Origin: JBQTGK01 sp052400665
Lineage (GTDB): Bacteria; Bacteroidota; Bacteroidia; Bacteroidales; Marinifilaceae
Reading direction: 5' to 3' (one strand)
Assembly (NCBI GenBank): GCA_052400665.1
Contig: JBQTGK010000003.1
DNA length: 64,000 bases
Each line of letters opens with the position of its first letter. Position 1 is the first letter of the stretch. Below are positions 15,779-24,258 of the stretch, in pieces. The position numbers were made by a program, and so were the translations under genes. The notes under the pieces are model-generated. The model ran no database searches, was not told where the DNA came from, and was given only the letters and a program-made list of their open reading frames with translations.

Positions 15779-17347
15779 TTAATTCACTTTGTATTTATCC
15801 CCAGAATGGGTTCCCGGTGCACGGTAAGTCACTCCTTGTGCTTTGTATCTTTTATACTGATATTCCATACGTTTTTTGAAGCCAGCCAAGTTTTTGTTAC
15901 CCTTTGGCGACCATGCCACTTCAGCAAGCCCAGCTAAACGCGGGTAAGTCATAAACTGACGATACTCGTTGCTTTCCACAAACTCTGTCCATAGTGGAGC
16001 TTCGACACCGATAATACATTTTTCTTTTTCTGTAGATAAGGAACTCGGAATGGGTTCCCATAAATAAATTTCATTAAGACTATTTGTTTCTGTTCCCCAT
16101 CCTGGCTCATTAAATTGCTGAGGATAATCGAGATAAAGCTTGCTGCTTGAAGACATAACAATTTTATGATCGTTTGCTATAGCTTTTTGTCCTGTTGGTG
16201 TACTAAAATCACTTTGCCACCACTGAAACTGGACTCTTTTATCCACGTCAAAATGTGCCATCTCGTTCCAACCTATAGGAATTTTTCCTTTGTCAAGCAC
16301 CATATTCACTACTCGAGCATCGAAATAACCTTCTACTTCATCTAAGGTGGCAAAACCTTTTTCTTCCATTAAAGCTTTTATGTCAGCCCTATCTTCCCAC
16401 TGCATTTGATTAGAAACCTCATCGCCTCCCATATGAAAATATGGAGCGGGAAATATCGCTATGAGTTCGTCTATAATGTCAGAAATAAACTCGAAGGACT
16501 CTTCTTTGGCTGGGTTATAGGTGGCTTTGCCGTCAAAATACTCAGGATAAGAGCGAGCCGCAGCTGTGGAGTGACCTGGCATATCAATCTCTGGAATAAT
16601 CATTACATGGCGGGTTTGAGCAAAAGCAATTATTTCTTTAATTTCGTTTTGAGAAAGATAGTATCGAGCTTTCCCTTTTGCATAGCTTGTGTGATGTCCT
16701 CTTGATCCTACATTAATTAATTCCGGATATTTTTTTATTTCTACTCTCCAGGCATCGAAGTCTGATAAGTGAAGATGTAAAACGTTTAACTTGTGTGACG
16801 CCATTACATCTATTGTTTTCATAATTTCATTTTTGTCGAAAAAATGTCGTGCAATATCTAGCATGTGCCCTCGCCAGGCAAATCGAGGTTCATCTTTTAT
16901 AATGAGTTGAGGCAACTCATAACTTCCTTGCGATTTCCCTGTATTCGAGTACACATTAGCGGGTAGCAACTGAAGAAAGCTATGTACACCATAGAACAAT
17001 CCTGCATCTCCTGCAGCGCGAATCTCAATATTTTCGTCAATGGTTAAAGAATATGCTTCTTTGTTTTCTGAATAAGTAGTATCCAAAATTAAAGATAATT
17101 TAGATTTGTACTGGCTATCTTCAGACAATGTTAAATTCAAGCCTTCTTTTAGACGCTTTATTAAATATGAAGCGCTATTCTTCGTGCTCTTATCTATGTT
17201 TAAATACGTTTCTTTTGAAAATATCAATGTTTTTGAAGACATCTTGATATTTGCAGGTTCAGGGATAATTGTAATGTCTTGAGACTTGGCTTTGTTGACC
17301 AAGAGTAGTGTCATTGCTACTAAAAAGAAAAGTTGTTTACTATTCAT
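15779..17347 (-). CDS. Exported GH20 beta-N-acetylhexosaminidase
   Basis: The 522-residue exported enzyme (signal MNSKQLFFLVAMTLLLVNKA) removes terminal beta-linked GlcNAc or GalNAc by substrate-assisted catalysis. The N-terminal GH20b alpha/beta domain (to about residue 150) precedes the barrel. The barrel starts with FAWRGHMLDIARHF and carries NVLHLHLSDFDAWRVEI, IPEIDMPGHS and the catalytic Asp309-Glu310 in HMGGDEVSN. The C-terminal segment has the tryptophan-rich EAPLWTEFV. Usual length and all key residues are present. It sits in a leftward series GH2-GH30-GH20-GH3, suggesting that the target glycan contains N-acetylhexosamine. Confidence 0.95.
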   Translation of the reverse strand: MNSKQLFFLVAMTLLLVNKAKSQDITIIPEPANIKMSSKTLIFSKETYLNIDKSTKNSASYLIKRLKEGLNLTLSEDSQYKSKLSLILDTTYSENKEAYSLTIDENIEIRAAGDAGLFYGVHSFLQLLPANVYSNTGKSQGSYELPQLIIKDEPRFAWRGHMLDIARHFFDKNEIMKTIDVMASHKLNVLHLHLSDFDAWRVEIKKYPELINVGSRGHHTSYAKGKARYYLSQNEIKEIIAFAQTRHVMIIPEIDMPGHSTAAARSYPEYFDGKATYNPAKEESFEFISDIIDELIAIFPAPYFHMGGDEVSNQMQWEDRADIKALMEEKGFATLDEVEGYFDARVVNMVLDKGKIPIGWNEMAHFDVDKRVQFQWWQSDFSTPTGQKAIANDHKIVMSSSSKLYLDYPQQFNEPGWGTETNSLNEIYLWEPIPSSLSTEKEKCIIGVEAPLWTEFVESNEYRQFMTYPRLAGLAEVAWSPKGNKNLAGFKKRMEYQYKRYKAQGVTYRAPGTHSGDKYKVN

Positions 17348-17386
17348 ATCAATTTATTTTAATTGTGTTATTTTAGGTTCTAAATA

Positions 17387-18796
17387 TTATTTTTTTAGTT
17401 CTACTGCCGTAATTGCCTGAGCAGGAGCATGAACTTTTATAGATTTTTCACCAATAACTAGTTCAAATACTCCATCTTTTTCATTCGTATTTTGCAGCAA
17501 AACTTTAATAGTTCCATCAGGAGATTTTACGGTAATAATGGGGTGACTATTACTTCTATTTACCGAGGCAATACGTACATCGCCAGGCTGAATGAATTTA
17601 CTGATGATGTACATGGCGTTGTAATCAGGATTGTATTGTACAGTGCCGTTTTTGCGATCGATATTGATAAGTGAGTTTTGTGGCCATTCCCAACCACTTT
17701 TAGTGGTTTCGTTCAAAATCATATTCCAATAGGTGAAGTTGGTGCTTCCACTGTTGATGTAGCTGGCCACTTCCTTCAATCGGTTTCCGGCTTCCTCAGC
17801 AGAATTTTTCCCGTTATAACAATCCCCTTCGGTATGTATGATTTTCATGTTGGGAACTAAAGTTCTTGCATCGTTAATAATTTTTGTTTCGGTGTATTGA
17901 ATGCCGATACCATCTATGCCATCCATGTTTTTACACTGAACAAAATCCATCAAATCCATTTGGTTGGCAGCTCTGAACGTTCCGGCATAAATTTTCGTTT
18001 CGATTTTATTTTTCTTGAAAGCAGGAGCCATGTATTTGTTGGCAAAAGCAACCATTTCTTTGGCCGGAAAAATACAACTTGGGTATTTTGTATCGGCATC
18101 ATTTTCATTCTGAATACAAATTCGGTCAATCTTTACACCTGCTTTTGCATACTCCTGTACATATTTCACAAAGTATTTGGCATAAGCTTTTTGAACTTTA
18201 GGATCACTTTTCATGCGGTTGCCTTCTTTTTGTAGACCAACCATCTTGCCACTTTCTTTCATCCATGCCGGAGGACTCCATGGCGAAGCAAATAGAGTGA
18301 AGTTAGGATTGATAGCAAATGCACTTTTGATGTAAGGCAAGACGTATTTTTGATCTCGATCAACAGAGAAATGCTCCATTTCAAAATCATCAGCTGTCAT
18401 CGAATAGCTATAAGCATTTATTCCAAAATCGCTTGCGCCGATAGCCGTTCGGCAAAACGTAAAACCAGCTTTGTCTTTCGAAAATAGATTGTTCATGACT
18501 ACATCTTGTTCTTTTTTCGAGAGAGAAAGCAATGCCTCGCCACCGATTTCGTTAAATGCACCACCAATTCCTTCTATTGTTTGAAAAGTGACATTCGGCT
18601 GAATGTAAATGCGGTTTTTCCAACCTGCCTTTTTACCTTCCGTGTCGTTTTTCACTTCGAATAGAGGTGCAGCTTCACCTTTATCAAGTTTAGCCGCCCA
18701 TATTTTTACACTTGGACTTTCTTGTGCACAAGCCATTTGAGCAATAATCAGTAAACTAACAAGGCTAATGAATTTTATTTTTTGTAGAATATTCAT
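17387..18796 (-). CDS. Exported GH30 glycosidase
   Basis: This is a GH30-family retaining beta-glycosidase of 469 residues with a signal peptide ending ACAQ (about residue 25). Known members are glucosylceramidases, beta-1,6-glucanases and beta-xylanases. Seen: FQTIEGIGGAFNEIGGEAL at the barrel start, RTAIGASDFG, SPWSPPAWMKESG, the acid/base in QNENDA (Glu231), and the nucleophile in IIHTEGDCY (Glu323). The C-terminal beta domain contains the SPDGTIKVLLQN strand. This pattern, with PSWSPPAWMK-like and HTEG motifs, fits the glucosylceramidase/beta-1,6-glucanase branch rather than the xylanases, but the substrate is inferred only. Operon position is between GH2 and GH20. Confidence 0.93.
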   Translation of the reverse strand: MNILQKIKFISLVSLLIIAQMACAQESPSVKIWAAKLDKGEAAPLFEVKNDTEGKKAGWKNRIYIQPNVTFQTIEGIGGAFNEIGGEALLSLSKKEQDVVMNNLFSKDKAGFTFCRTAIGASDFGINAYSYSMTADDFEMEHFSVDRDQKYVLPYIKSAFAINPNFTLFASPWSPPAWMKESGKMVGLQKEGNRMKSDPKVQKAYAKYFVKYVQEYAKAGVKIDRICIQNENDADTKYPSCIFPAKEMVAFANKYMAPAFKKNKIETKIYAGTFRAANQMDLMDFVQCKNMDGIDGIGIQYTETKIINDARTLVPNMKIIHTEGDCYNGKNSAEEAGNRLKEVASYINSGSTNFTYWNMILNETTKSGWEWPQNSLINIDRKNGTVQYNPDYNAMYIISKFIQPGDVRIASVNRSNSHPIITVKSPDGTIKVLLQNTNEKDGVFELVIGEKSIKVHAPAQAITAVELKK

Positions 18797-18855
18797 TTTG
18801 TATATTTTTAAAATTCAAGATGAAGCGACTTAAGTAGAGTCCCAACTATCACGAT

Positions 18856-21714
18856 TTATTTAATTCTTTTAAATTCCAGACCGTTCAACCAGGTTTCGGC
18901 ATCCTTTTTATCCGTTTCAAATGAAATGCTTACCGGATTAAGTCCATCGCTTTCGATGTAGTTGGTAACTGATACTGGTTTTCGCTCCCCAACATCTTTT
19001 CCATCATACAAACCCACATGATCATCGTCTGAAACAAACGAGAATTCACCGCTCGCATCCTTGCGTTCTACTTTCATGTTGTAAGGGAAAAGTTTTGCTT
19101 TGTTTTGGAAAGAATGATGGTAGGTTTTTAGTTGATACTTTCCTTTAGGCAATCCGTTTAAAGTAAGCTTGAGTTTGCCCGAACCTACATATACACCATC
19201 GCAGCCCATAAAAGCTAAATCTCCGAGCATGGCATAAGTTCCTTTGCGCCATTTCAAATTTGTGTTGGCTGATATGGTGAAGCTGCATTCATCTGTTTTG
19301 AACGAAAAATCCTTAGTAGCACCACCTTCTTCAACTTTCCAGCCAAATTGCGAAAGCTGACCTTTGGTTTGTAAATCAATTTTATGGATTGGGTAATCGT
19401 AAATTGCCTTTGCTTTGTGAGCAAGCTCATCCGATTGGAATGGAGTAGTGCTTAAAGATAAAGTTGCCGACTTAAGTTTTCCAGAAGTCGCTTTTATTTT
19501 TACATCGCCTACTTCTGTGTTTCCTCTTAGATAAACCGTTGCAACACCATGATAGGCTTGCATGTTTTTTACAAAATCCTTGTCGGCATACACAATAGAA
19601 CCTGCACCACGCGCTTCAAAATGTACTTTTACATCGGTGTTGGTAATTACTTCGCCATTTTTATCAACCACATAAGCTCGAATCATTTTCAGATCGGAAC
19701 CGCCTGCTGTGAGTGATAGATCTGGGTTGTCTACCGCCAATTTTAGGGCATAAGCTTCACCTGTTTTAGTGCGCGAATGTCTTGTTTGTTCTTTGCCATT
19801 GTAAAGTGCTTTTGCAACTAACCTTTCATTGGTCCAGTTATAGCGGAAAGTAAATGAAGGATGATTGTTTAGGTTTCGTAGTAGGTCGTTGTCTGGTTTT
19901 TGGATGGCCACCAATTTATCATCGGCATAAAGTGCAACTTCGGGAGCGTTGCTGTACACATGAATTTTTTGATTTTTATAAATAGATTGATCGGCAATGT
20001 GTACGAAAGGCGCATTTGTCAACTCAGATTTATACCAATAATAAGCAGGACGAGGCACGCGGTAAATGGTTTGCAAGCCATATTCTGTAATCATGTCGGT
20101 TTTTTTGGTGTTCTCGCGCAGGTGGTTGTAATCAGCACCCACCCAAAGCAAAGTGCCAATGTTGTTGTTACGCTTTTTATATCTCGAAATATGTTGTTGT
20201 TGTCCTAATCCATTTTCCGAAAAACCATGCTCCATCACCATGCAGAAATCGCTCTCAGGGAAATCTGTTTTTCGATAATCCATGGTGGCATAAATATCGG
20301 TAACACCCGCATTTTTAATTCCACACCACGGGCTTGAAGCACTTGCTGTTAAACGATAAGGATCTTCTTCTTTTGCTGCACTGTTGAGCTGGGGTACAGG
20401 GCCACGGTGGTTGATACCTGCTCCCCAAATAACAATAGAAGGGTGGTTGCGATGATTACGAACCATCACACGAAGTGACTGTTCCAAATTATCCATCCAC
20501 TTGTCTTGGTGCCAGCCAATCCAGGTTGATGGTTCTTCGTAAAGCAAAATGCCCAATTCATCGCAAGCTTCAATAAACGAATTGTCTTGTGGGTAATGCG
20601 ATAGTCGAATGGCATTCATTCCAGCTTGTTTGTAGCGTAAAGCGGCTTCGTAGTGCATAGAATTGGGAACAGCATCACCAATGTGTGGGTAATTTTGATG
20701 ACGGTTTACACCTACCATAAAGAAAGGCTCTCCATTGAGTAACAAACCTTGTCCGTCTACCAATTCAATTGAACGGAAACCAAAGGTGTTTTCTACAAAA
20801 TCAACTGCTTTATCATTCATGTAAATCACTGAAATAGCACGATACAAATAAGGACTATTAGGTGACCATAAGTTGTAATTGTCGCTTATCTCAGTAGTTT
20901 GGCGAAATATTTTTTGTTGACCTGCTGTAATATTTGTACTTGATTTTAGCTTCTTAATCACATAGCCTTCAGCATCCACAATCATGGTTTCAATGCGGCA
21001 ATCGGCATCTTTGCTGTATTCATTTACAACCGTTGTTTTTACCGATACGGTACCATTGTTTTTCTTAACTGAAGGAGTGGTAATGTGCACACCTGCATCA
21101 AAATCCTCCCAGTTGAAGTTCACATGCAGTTTGTTGGTTTTTACCAAATATACATCACGATATATTCCTGCCCATTTTAAATAGTCAGTTTGGTCTGGAT
21201 CGGGTGCGATTGTTGGGTTAAAGCTGTTGTCGGCATTAATTACGATGGTATTTTGTTCGCCAGATTTTACAAAATTAGTAATGTCGAAATGATGAGGCAC
21301 ATAGCCATTGACTGAGTAACGACCTACATGTTTTCCGTTTACCCACAATTCGGTGGCATTATGAACACCTTCGAATTCGATAAATGCTTTTTCGTTGGTG
21401 TCCAATTCAATGTACAATTTTTTGCGGTACCAGTTTTGGTCACGCATATATTCCTTCTGTGTCCAGATATCATTAGCATCTTCAAACCAAAGCGAAACCG
21501 GATCGGGATTGTGTGGAAGGCAAATATCTTCCCATTTTTTATCGTCGAATGCAATTGCTATAGGTTTCTCCGATTTCAACATCTTAGAGAACTTCCAATT
21601 TAGGTTGATGTTCTGTTTTGTACGATTCGTTTTCGGATAGCCATCTGTTGAGCTGGCTAGCACGAATGTTCCGAAAGTCAAAAACAAACCTGTTAGTATA
21701 GCTTTACTATTCAT
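18856..21714 (-). CDS. Exported GH2-like protein lacking the canonical acid/base glutamate
   Basis: The 952-residue exported protein has the GH2 order: sugar-binding jelly roll (WYRKKLYIEL, ATELWVNGKHVGRY), immunoglobulin-like domain, and TIM barrel (FFMVGVNRHQNYP, MNAIRLSHYPQD). Additional C-terminal sandwich domains of about 350 residues follow. Where GH2 enzymes have the acid/base Glu in IVIWSxGNE, this protein reads SIVIWGAGINHRG: Ile434-Asn435 replace Asn-Glu. A candidate nucleophile is Glu495 in MVMEHGFSE. It may use another residue, act on an unusual linkage, or be inactive. It is the first gene of the leftward glycosidase run. The signal peptide is about MNSKAILTGLFLTFGTFVLA. Overall family assignment is firm, activity is not. 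Confidence 0.88.
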   Translation of the reverse strand: MNSKAILTGLFLTFGTFVLASSTDGYPKTNRTKQNINLNWKFSKMLKSEKPIAIAFDDKKWEDICLPHNPDPVSLWFEDANDIWTQKEYMRDQNWYRKKLYIELDTNEKAFIEFEGVHNATELWVNGKHVGRYSVNGYVPHHFDITNFVKSGEQNTIVINADNSFNPTIAPDPDQTDYLKWAGIYRDVYLVKTNKLHVNFNWEDFDAGVHITTPSVKKNNGTVSVKTTVVNEYSKDADCRIETMIVDAEGYVIKKLKSSTNITAGQQKIFRQTTEISDNYNLWSPNSPYLYRAISVIYMNDKAVDFVENTFGFRSIELVDGQGLLLNGEPFFMVGVNRHQNYPHIGDAVPNSMHYEAALRYKQAGMNAIRLSHYPQDNSFIEACDELGILLYEEPSTWIGWHQDKWMDNLEQSLRVMVRNHRNHPSIVIWGAGINHRGPVPQLNSAAKEEDPYRLTASASSPWCGIKNAGVTDIYATMDYRKTDFPESDFCMVMEHGFSENGLGQQQHISRYKKRNNNIGTLLWVGADYNHLRENTKKTDMITEYGLQTIYRVPRPAYYWYKSELTNAPFVHIADQSIYKNQKIHVYSNAPEVALYADDKLVAIQKPDNDLLRNLNNHPSFTFRYNWTNERLVAKALYNGKEQTRHSRTKTGEAYALKLAVDNPDLSLTAGGSDLKMIRAYVVDKNGEVITNTDVKVHFEARGAGSIVYADKDFVKNMQAYHGVATVYLRGNTEVGDVKIKATSGKLKSATLSLSTTPFQSDELAHKAKAIYDYPIHKIDLQTKGQLSQFGWKVEEGGATKDFSFKTDECSFTISANTNLKWRKGTYAMLGDLAFMGCDGVYVGSGKLKLTLNGLPKGKYQLKTYHHSFQNKAKLFPYNMKVERKDASGEFSFVSDDDHVGLYDGKDVGERKPVSVTNYIESDGLNPVSISFETDKKDAETWLNGLEFKRIK

Positions 21715-21933
21715 TAGAGATGATTTTTACTCGTTTGGTATTGTTTACTACAATAATACAGATGAAAGTAGCTTATTCTTGTATTGTTTTCTTTGTTTTG
21801 AGTTCCGAAACGGCGACTGCAACGGTGATTTAACGGTTAAATATGATTGATTAAGTAGTTCAAAATCAGAAAAGTAAATGATTTTAAAATAGAATGTGTG
21901 AATTAGAGAAAAAACATGTTATTTTTGTGTGGT

Positions 21934-23109
21934 ATGATCAATAAAAAGGAAGAAAAATTTATTAAAGAGGCACTGGATAATATCTGTTCTCACAAACTGT
22001 TTGTAAACTCACCTACTAATAGTAATTTGCTAAAATACCTTGTTGAAAAGGCAATAGCGTGCGAAGAAATAAACGAGATTACCATTGGCAGTGAACTTTA
22101 TGGAATTGATTATTCGGAAAACAAAAGCAACAGCACGGTTCGTTCATATATGTACAAGCTTCGCAATAAGCTGGCAGATTATTATAAGAATACCAGCACC
22201 AATGAATCTGTTCTGTTCGAAATTCGTAAAGGACAGTGCAATCTTAGCTTTTTATCGCCCGCAGAATATCATAAATCAAGAGGAGAAAAGGGCGACACAA
22301 TTAATATCCCGATAAAATATATTAAAATTCTGTCAGGGATATTGTTACTGGTAATTCTGAGCTTTTTTCTTGTGAAAACAATTGCTGATAAACCGAATTT
22401 TATTTGGGAGTCTTACTTTGAATCCAATTCTGAAAACCTTCTTGTTGTTTCGGATCAATTCGTAGTGGGAGAGAGGTTTCCAGAAGGAAAGGAACGAGCA
22501 GTTTTGTATCGCGAAATTAACAACGACAACGATTTTATTAAATATAGTAAGCAGCATCCCGAGAAAAGTTTACAATTAACCGATTATACTTTAATGTCGA
22601 AAATGGCCCCATACACAGTTCATTCATTAAGTAGTTGGTTTACAAAAAACAAAAGTAGTTTTGATCTTGAGTTAGAAAGTAAGCTTAGCTACGACGATGT
22701 GCGAAATCATAACCTTTTGTTTGTTGGGCAACATAAAACCATGAATTTATCCGAATCTTTATTTTTAAAGGATAGTAAAGTGTTTGCAATTTTTGATGAT
22801 GGTTTTAAATATAAAAATGGGAATGCCGAAAAAATTTACAATACTCGCTTTGGTGAAAATCAAAAAGTAGAATATGCTATGGTCTCTTATGCACCTCTTA
22901 GTAATGGTAAAAATGTCTTGTATTTTGTGTCGAATAATGATATTGGTGTGATGGCAACGGTGCGAAATTTTACGGATAAAACATATTTAAAAGAATTTGC
23001 AAAACAATTACCAGATGAATCGAAGTATTTTAATGCTTTGTTTGAGGTGAGTGGCTTGCAACGAACTGATGTTAGCTGTCTATTGGTAGAGTTAGAGGTT
23101 TTGAAGTAG
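21934..23109 (+). CDS. Membrane-tethered DNA-binding regulator (N-terminal winged-helix-like domain, one TM)
   Basis: The protein has 391 residues from ATG 21934; an ATG at 21916 would add six. Residues of roughly 1-100 (EEKFIKEALDNICSH, then LLKYLVEKAI, ITIGSELYGIDY, NSTVRSYMYKLRNKLADYY) resemble the winged-helix domain found at the N-terminus of some one-component regulators. That pattern has a YTIGxEVFG-like strand and a VRxxxxxLRxKLxxYY recognition helix. A single hydrophobic helix (ILSGILLLVILSFFLVKTI, about residues 130-150) is followed by a periplasmic-side domain of about 240 residues that I do not recognise. It is divergent from the glycosidase run, so it is a candidate ToxR-like sensor of the glycan. 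TATTTTTG at 21920-21927 could be a -7 element giving a nearly leaderless transcript, though no -33 match is clear. Confidence 0.7.
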   Translation: MINKKEEKFIKEALDNICSHKLFVNSPTNSNLLKYLVEKAIACEEINEITIGSELYGIDYSENKSNSTVRSYMYKLRNKLADYYKNTSTNESVLFEIRKGQCNLSFLSPAEYHKSRGEKGDTINIPIKYIKILSGILLLVILSFFLVKTIADKPNFIWESYFESNSENLLVVSDQFVVGERFPEGKERAVLYREINNDNDFIKYSKQHPEKSLQLTDYTLMSKMAPYTVHSLSSWFTKNKSSFDLELESKLSYDDVRNHNLLFVGQHKTMNLSESLFLKDSKVFAIFDDGFKYKNGNAEKIYNTRFGENQKVEYAMVSYAPLSNGKNVLYFVSNNDIGVMATVRNFTDKTYLKEFAKQLPDESKYFNALFEVSGLQRTDVSCLLVELEVLK

Positions 23110-23272
23110 ATTTTGAAAATTCTTTACTTTGTTTTAAGAGTGAAAAATGAATATTTCTATATTGGATTTGTTTCTACCATTTCGAAAAAATACGAATGGA
23201 CAAAAAATGAAATCAATGAAAATAGTACTATGTAGTCGTTCTTTATTCATTTGTAGATAAGTGAAATAAAGT

Positions 23273-24046
23273 TTATTTTTCCTTCCACCATTTTTCTTGT
23301 TCTTTTTTTCGGGCATTTTCTGTTTGGGTTTTACTGTATCCGCCGCTCCAGGCTTTTATGTATGAATCCCAGCCATTTTTCATGAATTCTTTTCTGGGAT
23401 TAAATTCACCAGCACCAGTATCTAGTTTTCCCGATTCAGGAATTCTACTATCTCCCCAATTTGCTGTTTTATTTTTGTGTTTTCCATATTGAGTCCATGT
23501 GCCTGTAAATTGGTTGTTATTGTAAGAATCAGAAACCGAATTGCGATTATCATATTTAATGTCACCATTACTATCTTTGTACCATAGGCTTGTGCACATT
23601 CCTTTAAAAATACCCGAATGAATAGTGTCCGGATCTTCAAAAAATACATATTCACCAATTATAATACCTGAATTTGCAGTGGGATTTTCAAGAGTTGTTA
23701 TGTAGTAAGAATCTTTAATAATAATTTTACCTTGAAACGGACAAACATTATCAGATACATTACTTTTTCCATAAACGAAATATTCCAGCGGGTTTTCAGT
23801 ATTTTGAATTACCGAGAGAAAAACAATTTTTAATCTTTGAAAATTATCTCCAATGTATGCAAAACGACGTTCGGTCTTATTTTTAAACCAAAACTTTCGT
23901 AGATCATGTTTTTTTATCTCTTCTGTATTTGCTTTTGATTCTGTTATTTTATCTTCAATATTAATTAGTTTCCCATAGCTTTCCAATTGTCCTAAAGAAT
24001 ATAATGGTAAAAACAATAAAACTAAAATCTGCAGTATTTGTCTCAT
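23273..24046 (-). CDS. Exported protein of unknown function
   Basis: The protein has 257 residues when started at ATG 24046, which gives a good signal peptide MRQILQILVLLFLPLYSLGQ; the longer frame would start at TTG 24097 and is rejected. The mature part has no motif that I recognise. It is rich in Asn, Lys, aromatic residues and Gly (GIIIGEYVFFEDPD, FTGTWTQYGKHKNK), suggesting a small beta-rich domain. It ends with a charged, glutamine-containing tail, RKKEQEKWWKEK. It lies convergent to the regulator and divergent from the second GH2 gene, so it is probably monocistronic. No function is proposed. Confidence 0.65.
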   Translation of the reverse strand: MRQILQILVLLFLPLYSLGQLESYGKLINIEDKITESKANTEEIKKHDLRKFWFKNKTERRFAYIGDNFQRLKIVFLSVIQNTENPLEYFVYGKSNVSDNVCPFQGKIIIKDSYYITTLENPTANSGIIIGEYVFFEDPDTIHSGIFKGMCTSLWYKDSNGDIKYDNRNSVSDSYNNNQFTGTWTQYGKHKNKTANWGDSRIPESGKLDTGAGEFNPRKEFMKNGWDSYIKAWSGGYSKTQTENARKKEQEKWWKEK

Positions 24047-24258
24047 GATTTGAATATAAATTCTCAAATTTATTTTTCTGTTATCTGTGTGGTGCAACTT
24101 TCCAACTAATATTGGTCAATATAGCTAAACTATTGATAAGATAGAACAATTAATTGCGCTCCGCTTGTTATAGTTTTGCTTGTAATTAAGTAGTATTATT
24201 CGAAATAAATATGAATTGTTTACCTCTTGTAAGTGTAAATAAATGAAAACCTAAATGT

